Shown here: piece by piece, positions 41,306-46,871 of the stretch
How the letters are laid out: every line of letters starts with the position of its first letter
Position numbering within the stretch: position 1 is the stretch's first letter
Assembly: GCA_021799595.1 (NCBI GenBank)
Contig: JAJZAF010000007.1
Location: 1 to 46,871 of the forward strand
Direction of reading: 5' to 3'
Length of the DNA: 46,871 bases
Source: a bacterium
GTDB taxonomy: Bacteria; Patescibacteriota; Saccharimonadia; Saccharimonadales; UBA4665
Made by a program: the position numbers and the translations under genes
Notes under the pieces: model-generated
The model's input: only the letters and a program-made list of their open reading frames with translations
Databases searched by the model: none
Told to the model about the DNA's origin: nothing

Positions 41306-41680
41306 TACTCTGTTATTAAAATGTATGATTCGCTTAGAGTTAGCGTGTAACTACCTCAGCAGATAATCAATAAATAGTTAAAGACTAGACTAATAACTCA
41401 CAAGAAGTATGCGTTAACACGAGACGTTAATGAACTATTGTAAGTAGTTTGAGTTGTCTTTAATCTAAACCTGGCTCGTGAGTTGACCAATTAGTGTTAC
41501 GTTCCAGTTTCTTTAGCAAGGCTGCTATTGTAAGACCCTACTGCTAAACAGACTTTGCTCGATAAACATGTACTGTTTTTTTGGGAATTGATTTAGTAAA
41601 AACCCAAAACTTGTTTATGGAAAAAATTCCACAAAAGAGTAACTGAGGTGGCTAGTGTGTGTAAATTCACTATAAATTAA
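41306..41680. other. 375-bp intergenic region without a gene
   Basis: AT-rich, no frame with a ribosome site. It separates the small basic gene from the converging sensor kinase. A T-run (tgtactgtttttttggg, about 41570-41586) could end transcription from the left. Confidence 0.4.
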
Positions 41681-43066
41681 TTAAGTCGGGAAATAGAGTG
41701 TAAGAGTTGTGCCTTTGTTTAGCGTAGAGTCTAGTCTATAGCGGGCACCATGCAGTTCAAGGATATTTTTAACTATATATAGTCCTACGCCACTGCCGTC
41801 AGGGTGTAGAAGTATGCCGTTTTCTAGGCGAGAGAATTTCTTAAATAAAAGCTTTTGTCCTCTTGATTCCATGCCTATACCTTCATCCTTAAACGAGATA
41901 ACGTATTCAGTTTTGTTATCTTTTAAATCAATGGATATCTTCTTGCCCGTAGGAGTATAACGACACATGTTATCCAGCAGTATTTCAAAGCTTAACTGTA
42001 AATGCTTTTCGTCAAAGTTTAACATTAATGACTGCGGTGGAATCTTTTTAGTAAGCCGTAAGCCGCTACTAATAATAGTTGACTGATAGGTATCAATAGC
42101 TCTATTTAGTACTTCTGTCATACTGCATGGTGTTTTGTTGATCTGTATTTCTCCGCTCTCTAACTGTGATACATAGAGTAAGTTGTTAGCGATGCTAATA
42201 CTGCGATTATTGGCGCTATCAATGGTGGATAAAACATCCTTCTGTCTTTTTGCTATTTTTCCGTAAAAACCATTACTCAGTAAATAGATGTACTGCTTTA
42301 CGGCTGTAGCCGGTGTTCTTAGTTGATGAGAGGCAATTGAGATAAACTCAGATTGTCTATTCTCTAATACTCTCTCTTTGTGTAAGCCTAGCTGCACCAA
42401 GTACATTGTCATAAGTACTATTGTTACGTCTAAAGCTAGTACAATTGGCGAGGCTATATTAATAAGAGTTTCATATAAATTTCGCCTATTGTGGTAAGTA
42501 TTAAGTGCCTGGGCTTGCTGCAACTGTATAGAATTAACAATTTTACTAATTTGATTAGAGGAGTACTCTGATTTAGTAAACGTGACAACCGCAGCTGATA
42601 TGCCTGAAACTTGGTAAGCTTGAATTGTTTGGTTGAATTCGTTTTCTTTGCCTTCAGTTAAAGTTATCAGTTTGTTAGTATTAGGATTCAAGTTGTATGC
42701 ACTATTTATTTTTATAGCCCGTAAGTCACTATTTATTTTAGGTAGGGCAGCTGTGTAGTTGGTTATGTAAGCAGTATTCCCAGTTAGTACATAGTCACGA
42801 AGACTAATATCAGCGCCTTGGAGCGATGCAAAGAGAGTGTTGGCTAGGTTTAATTCACTCTGAGTTACTTCACTTTTATCATTTAACCTATCAACATCAT
42901 GATTTGCGTATACGTCTAGAGAGATGAGCAATAAAGAGGAAAGTAGTAGAACTCCCATAATTATTGCTATAAGACGTGTCGGGTTTTCTATTTCTCTCCC
43001 TAGCTTCATTAGCTTTTTCTTTGGCAGGTTTAGCATATATGATATCTGTACTTCATCATTATTCAT
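41681..43066 (-). CDS. sensor histidine kinase with CHASE3-like outer domain
   Basis: 461 residues from the ATG at 43066, which overlaps the previous gene by 8 nt; a start at 43120 would overlap by 62 nt. Membrane helices at about 30-53 and 200-225 enclose a helical outer region (SLQGADISLRDYVLTGNTAY, about residue 90), the pattern of CHASE3. The cytoplasmic part has H-box SIASHQLRTPATAVKQY, N-box LSFEILLDNMCRYTP (degenerate) and G-boxes DEGIGMESRGQ and GSGVGLYIVKNIL. No response regulator gene is adjacent, so it is an orphan here. Confidence 0.88.
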   Translation of the reverse strand: MNNDEVQISYMLNLPKKKLMKLGREIENPTRLIAIIMGVLLLSSLLLISLDVYANHDVDRLNDKSEVTQSELNLANTLFASLQGADISLRDYVLTGNTAYITNYTAALPKINSDLRAIKINSAYNLNPNTNKLITLTEGKENEFNQTIQAYQVSGISAAVVTFTKSEYSSNQISKIVNSIQLQQAQALNTYHNRRNLYETLINIASPIVLALDVTIVLMTMYLVQLGLHKERVLENRQSEFISIASHQLRTPATAVKQYIYLLSNGFYGKIAKRQKDVLSTIDSANNRSISIANNLLYVSQLESGEIQINKTPCSMTEVLNRAIDTYQSTIISSGLRLTKKIPPQSLMLNFDEKHLQLSFEILLDNMCRYTPTGKKISIDLKDNKTEYVISFKDEGIGMESRGQKLLFKKFSRLENGILLHPDGSGVGLYIVKNILELHGARYRLDSTLNKGTTLTLYFPT

Positions 43067-43514
43067 CCACTGTGTTAGCAGAAATAAGAATGTTTCGTGA
43101 TTTTGTATTGCCGAATCCATGCTTCGTGGCTAAAAGTAGACATGCTAAGGCTCCAAAAATAAAAACCGACAAATTATCCAGCCGTATGCCATCATTAAAC
43201 AGATTCCTATAGATAGAAGAAATTATATCCACAACAGCTAATATTATTAAAATAATGCCAGTTAATATTAAGACTACTCGGTAAAGGTTAAAGTGTCTCT
43301 TAATTATGGCGTAATTTAGCTGCCATAAGCTAAGTAACTCAAGTATGGTCGTAAGACTTTTTATCAACAACATGCTTTCATATACGGGTATAAATGTGTC
43401 GATAAGCCCTGATAGTGAAATAACAGGCAGATAAAAGTAAATTAAAGCAAAGAGTTTATGCTTACGAAAAACAGCTAGCATACAGATATTAGTTTTACGC
43501 CTTTGGCTTAACAT
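43059..43514 (-). CDS. small four-helix membrane protein before the kinase
   Basis: 151 residues with about four hydrophobic helices (LFALIYFYLPVISLSGLID, SMLLIKSLTTILELLSLW, VVLILTGIILIILAVVDII, FIFGALACLLLATK). It starts with basic residues and ends in a polar tail. Coupled to the kinase gene by an 8-nt overlap, so it may be a sensing or signalling partner. No known family. Confidence 0.65.
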   Translation of the reverse strand: MLSQRRKTNICMLAVFRKHKLFALIYFYLPVISLSGLIDTFIPVYESMLLIKSLTTILELLSLWQLNYAIIKRHFNLYRVVLILTGIILIILAVVDIISSIYRNLFNDGIRLDNLSVFIFGALACLLLATKHGFGNTKSRNILISANTVDE

Positions 43515-44160
43515 TCTCTGTAAGAATATAAGTAGCTAATCTCAGAGGATGGTGACTATACCTGTGAGCACGTAAGCTAAGGATAAAAAGTGCCAAGTAG
43601 AAAGTTCTGCTGCAATCTATGTACGATAGGCTGAACCCATTCCAATTGCGAGCGGAAGATCCACAGGAGGCTTACTTAAATGATCCAATATGGTGGTACA
43701 ACAGGTCAACTTAGGTATAGATTGGCATCTTCTATGTTGTCAGAATAAACTCGCGGAGAAATAGCATTATATAGCTTGAATGAAACATAGAAAGTCAATA
43801 ATGACTCAACTAGTCGAGATTATTTTGAGAGAGAACCATGAAATATACAATTCGTGACCTACAAAATAATTTCCCAAATGAGACAGGCAAGATATAACGC
43901 CGTCTAACGTCTCTCTGTTTTTGATGATTTCAGTAGTGCTGCGCAGGATGACACTAATTGTCTTTGCTCACCTTTCATTCAAACATATCAGAATGTTTAG
44001 CAAATTACGTCAAATTTTGCTGCAGAAAACATGCATACAAATTAATTTCATGGAGATAACGAGCCTGCAACAAACTTAATGCTGCTAAAACCACTTCTAT
44101 AACTAACGATGTTCCAATAATTGTTAGTGACTTGCAACGATCATGAAGGAGGGGTTTAGA
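43515..44160. other. 646-bp region with decayed mobile and toxin-antitoxin-like fragments
   Basis: Besides the transposase fragment at 43838 it holds a 31-codon frame at 43619-43714 (MYDRLNPFQLRAEDPQ, no ribosome site), and at 44050-44146 a stretch that, with a one-base shift, reads MEITSLQQ then LNAAKTTSITNDVPIIVSDL, similar in rhythm to Phd/StbD antitoxins. These are faint resemblances only. Confidence 0.4.
43838..43897 (+). pseudogene. N-terminal remnant of an IS1595/ISXO2-type transposase
   Basis: A 19-codon frame, MKYTIRDLQNNFPNETGKI then TAA. The first 15 residues fit the MKYTIKDFxxxFPNDEAC-type start of IS1595-family transposases, whose zinc-ribbon domain should follow. Nothing after residue 16 matches, so the rest is lost. 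Confidence 0.5.
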
Positions 44161-45630
44161 TTACTTCTTTGGAGTTGAGCTGGTACTTCTGATCCTAGAC
44201 AAGGATAGTAGCGCTGCGATTAACATAAAACTCATCAAGACATAAAAAGCAGCATGTAGTCCGCTAGTAAAAACAGTGGCTAGATGGCCATGAAGGTTTG
44301 TCACTCCGACAAAAATAGCAAAAGCTAGGTTTTTTGTAATAGAACGGGACGCCACCAGAATTGCTACAGAAAATGAAAAGACCATGCCAACATTAGCGAA
44401 AGTTCGCAGCATGCCTGATGAAACGCCAAACATTGCTGGAGGCGAAGCTTTCATAACAGCAGAACTGTTGGCTGGGAAGAATGAGCTTGCTCCTATGCCG
44501 TTAATAAGACTAGCTACAACTACCAGCCAAAGTCTTGTTGTTAAAGAAAGATGAGCGTAGATGAACAAAGCTACTACCTGTATGCCAAGTCCAATTGTGG
44601 CGGGCAGAACCGGACCCAGTTTATCAGCGATTTTCCCAGCGAAAGGGCCAATAGCTGAGCCGACGATGTAGCCGGGCACCAATAATAGTGATGCGTGAAT
44701 TGGAGTTAGTCCTCGTGGCCCCTGCAAGTACATTATTACCAAAAATAAAACTGCAAAGTTAGCTAATCCTTGAAACAGGGCTGCTAGAAGTGAGGGCGTC
44801 ATAGTAGGTATCTTAAAGATAGAAAAGCGTAACATGGGTTCATCTTGTCGCCGTTCAATTAGCCAGAAAATAAAAAGTAAAAATATGCCTATTCCTAGAA
44901 AGCTCAATATAGATGTGCCTAAGGGAGTTGTGGCAAGTTTTGTAACAGCCCAAAGTACACCGAAAAGGCCAAGACCAAGAGTAACCATACCGAGCGGATC
45001 TAATTTATGCTTTAAGCGTTCTGTTTTGTCATTAAATACTTTTATAGCTATTATGATTGCCCCAAGCCCAATCGGTACATTAATCCAAAAAATCCAACGC
45101 CATGACATATAAGTAACGATAAGTCCGCCGATTATTATTCCTAAGACTGCACCTAGACTCCAACCAATTGAATTATAACCATATGCGCGACCTCGATGCT
45201 CGGGCGGGTAAAGACCGGCAATTATAGCACCGCTGTTAGCTGTAACGAACGCACCGCCAATACCTTGGATTATCCTAAAAATAATAATTGAGGCTTCATT
45301 CCATGAGAGAGCGCATGCCAGAGACCCTAAAACGAATACCAAGAAGCCAACCTCATACATTCGAACGCGGCCAAACATATCGCCTAGTCGCCCAACCTGC
45401 GTAGCCAGCAGAGTTATCACCAGTAGATAACCTATAACTACCCAAATGACCGAAGCAAGACCAACCTTAAGACCTCGCTCGATTTCAGGTAAGGCTAAAA
45501 CCACTATTGTTGTGTCGATAGCGGTTATCAAAACCCCCGTCATAACTACAAGCATTGCTAAACCTCGATGTTTAGCTAGCTTGCTATGGTAGTTATTAGA
45601 GTTATCAATTGTTGTAGCTTGCTTTGCCAT
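44161..45630 (-). CDS. MFS multidrug efflux transporter (DHA2, 14-helix)
   Basis: 489 residues, 14 hydrophobic segments. Proton-driven efflux of drugs or small molecules. The N-terminal ITAIDTTIVVLALPEIERGL, motif A QVGRLGDMFGRVRM between helices 2 and 3, and motif C-like GWSLGAVLGIIIGGLIVTY are typical of the EmrB/QacA group. It follows the isochorismatase-like gene by 36 nt on the same strand, and TAAATT ends 7 nt before the ATG, so either readthrough or its own leaderless promoter may drive it. Confidence 0.93.
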   Translation of the reverse strand: MAKQATTIDNSNNYHSKLAKHRGLAMLVVMTGVLITAIDTTIVVLALPEIERGLKVGLASVIWVVIGYLLVITLLATQVGRLGDMFGRVRMYEVGFLVFVLGSLACALSWNEASIIIFRIIQGIGGAFVTANSGAIIAGLYPPEHRGRAYGYNSIGWSLGAVLGIIIGGLIVTYMSWRWIFWINVPIGLGAIIIAIKVFNDKTERLKHKLDPLGMVTLGLGLFGVLWAVTKLATTPLGTSILSFLGIGIFLLFIFWLIERRQDEPMLRFSIFKIPTMTPSLLAALFQGLANFAVLFLVIMYLQGPRGLTPIHASLLLVPGYIVGSAIGPFAGKIADKLGPVLPATIGLGIQVVALFIYAHLSLTTRLWLVVVASLINGIGASSFFPANSSAVMKASPPAMFGVSSGMLRTFANVGMVFSFSVAILVASRSITKNLAFAIFVGVTNLHGHLATVFTSGLHAAFYVLMSFMLIAALLSLSRIRSTSSTPKK

Positions 45631-45666
45631 CTGTCTAAATTTAATTAATTGCTTACTTATAGCACT

Positions 45667-46224
45667 CTATTTGATTAGGGTTATCCACTGTTGGCTAGTT
45701 ATTACCCTGGCTTGTCTAGGAAATACTTTTTCAATAAGTACTGATTGAACTTCATCATCAAAGTCTTTGCAAAGATCGGATAATACAGTAAGCCGGAAAT
45801 CCTTATCGGCAGCTTCTCTAACTGTTGATAAGACAACGCCACTGGTTGCTACCCCGGCAAGTACTAGATGCCTTAGATCTTGTGCGCGTAAAAGCATCTC
45901 AAGATCGCTACCGCTAAAAGAACTGACCCTGTGCTTCATTATAATAATATCGTTCCTTGTTATCTTTAAAGCAGGCCGTGAAGCTACAAAGCTCGTTGCC
46001 ATAGTATCCTTTATTGCACTAAATGATTTATTATTCGGACTAACTTCTGGGAATCCATTGCGGAAGCCTACTACAACGTAAAAAACTGGTAAGTGGTTTT
46101 TATGAGCAGCTGCCACAGCCTTAGCTACTTCACCTATATACTTATCGGGGTTTTCAAGTCTATCAGTAACCCCACTCTGCACATCCATTACCAGTAATAC
46201 AGTGTGTTTTGTCTCGCTAGTCAT
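45667..46224 (-). CDS. isochorismatase-like hydrolase lacking the catalytic cysteine
   Basis: 185 residues. The family includes nicotinamidases and isochorismatases, with a Asp-Lys-Cys triad. Asp14 (LVMDVQSG) and a Lys in IIMKHRVSSFSGS are present, but the position of the Cys in the usual GVATSGCV motif is Val (GVATSGVVLSTVREA, around residue 125). True isochorismatases also lack the Cys, so vinyl-ether hydrolysis is conceivable; amidase activity is not. The TATAAT at 46236-46231 lies 6 nt before the ATG (leaderless). The MFS exporter follows. Confidence 0.85.
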   Translation of the reverse strand: MTSETKHTVLLVMDVQSGVTDRLENPDKYIGEVAKAVAAAHKNHLPVFYVVVGFRNGFPEVSPNNKSFSAIKDTMATSFVASRPALKITRNDIIIMKHRVSSFSGSDLEMLLRAQDLRHLVLAGVATSGVVLSTVREAADKDFRLTVLSDLCKDFDDEVQSVLIEKVFPRQARVITSQQWITLIK

Positions 46225-46871
46225 AAACAGATTATACGTTAATTAAATAGGTATAAAAAACATACTTACTTTGACTGAATTCTTAAGGTTCTGGTTGTGT
46301 CCCGCGAATCATTAAGCTTCTCTGTTATGAGCTAATAACCTTAAAAATGGGGCAATCAACACTTCTCGATGCGTTATCTGTACACCGGAACCATTGTAGC
46401 GCCCCAAACCTAAGACTAAGGTTACATCACTCTATTCTAATAAGTCACTGTGGTTGTATGTTACCAAAATTGGCTTCCCATGCCGGTCTCGTATATTAAG
46501 CTTGTTACCTTTACCCTAGTATGCAAAGGTACAATAAGTATGGCGTGGGAGTCTACCCAAGCCGGTCTTGGGAGACAAGTTGATCTTGTTTTCTCTTGTT
46601 CCAGACTGTGGCTCCCTACCATGCAGTGGTGTCAATCAATGGCAAGGTTATGGGTACACTAAACCCCCGGTATGACCAGTGTTCTACAGCTGCAATACTA
46701 GTATGAACAGTGGCTGCCTGGGGGCTTCGTATTCTGTCAATAACTAACGAGATTATTGTACCACTGCCGTTCCTTTTTGGGGAGCGTTGCTGCCATGCCC
46801 GTATTTACTAACTTAACCTGGAGCCAGGGCTTTTCTGGCTGGAGGAATATTTTTTTATGGTCTTTTTTCTT
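46225..46871. other. right-end region without a credible gene; GC-richer and structured
   Basis: The only sizeable frame (46450-46662) lacks a ribosome site and family features. From about 46470 the sequence becomes GC-richer with hairpins: gtctacccaag/cttgggagac (46551-46576, about 10 bp, one bulged A), caag/cttg (46575-46587) and agccag/ctggct (46822-46840) with a T-run shortly after. cccatgccggtctcg (46477-46491) and cccaagccggtcttg (46556-46570) are similar repeats 79 bp apart. A structured RNA is possible. Confidence 0.4.
46231..46236 (-). promoter_or_regulatory. -10 box TATAAT of the isochorismatase-MFS pair
   Basis: A perfect TATAAT on the minus strand ending 6 nt before the start codon. 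The -35 region is only T-rich. Confidence 0.5.

Noticed and set aside
46450-46662. 70-residue frame near the right end
   Set aside because: No ribosome site, Trp/Cys-rich composition, and it covers strong RNA-like hairpins.

Overview
The window looks like a piece of a small, streamlined bacterial chromosome. My best guess is a member of Candidate Phyla Radiation/Patescibacteria, most likely a Saccharibacteria (TM7)-type organism. This is an inference from protein style: single-pass proteins with long Pro/Ser/Thr-rich tails, a membrane-anchored MurF-like ligase, a 50-residue L32, acidic tails on S16 and KhpA, and tightly packed genes. TAA, TAG and TGA all terminate housekeeping genes here, so the genetic code is the standard bacterial one. 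I see no tRNA, rRNA or CRISPR array.

Layout. (1) 1-1450: an IS4-like insertion sequence whose transposase frame carries two in-frame amber codons. (2) 1.5-23.1 kb, almost all + strand: a core block. It holds cell-wall precursor genes (alpha/beta hydrolase, MurF-like, Ddl), a long eukaryote-like GMP synthase, LeuRS, an rpmF-nusB-NUDIX-rnc cluster and rpsP-khpA-trmD. An OmpR-type two-component pair and a superoxide dismutase lie in the opposite orientation. Next come both subunits of ATP-citrate lyase, followed directly by glmM and a GNAT acetyltransferase. (3) 23.2-28.1 kb: a translationally coupled carbohydrate/adenosine kinase-SAH hydrolase pair (S-adenosylhomocysteine recycling), divergent from an ABC-2 type exporter. 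(4) 28.1-46.9 kb: a looser, more AT-rich accessory region. It holds an MscS channel, an acyltransferase, an unusual alpha/beta hydrolase, a methyltransferase, two further sensor-kinase systems, a DEAD-box helicase and an RRM protein (a likely cold-response group), small basic/acidic ORFs, an MFS exporter paired with a cysteine-less isochorismatase-like protein, and several long stretches with decayed gene fragments.

The observations I consider most worth checking are these: ATP-citrate lyase in an apparently reduced genome, coupled to amino-sugar acetylation; a structured leader with its own promoter and terminator-like hairpin where rimM would be expected before trmD; a 9-nt sequence in the DEAD-box helicase leader that is perfectly complementary to its ribosome-binding site; an inverted, frameshifted copy of the same helicase's Q-motif region 1.3 kb away; an exact TTAACA-n5-TTAACA tandem site (the form bound by Bacillus PhoP) upstream of a response regulator; and many promoters whose -10 box lies only 6-8 nt before the start codon, implying leaderless mRNAs.

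All assignments come from reading motifs by eye. No database search was run.
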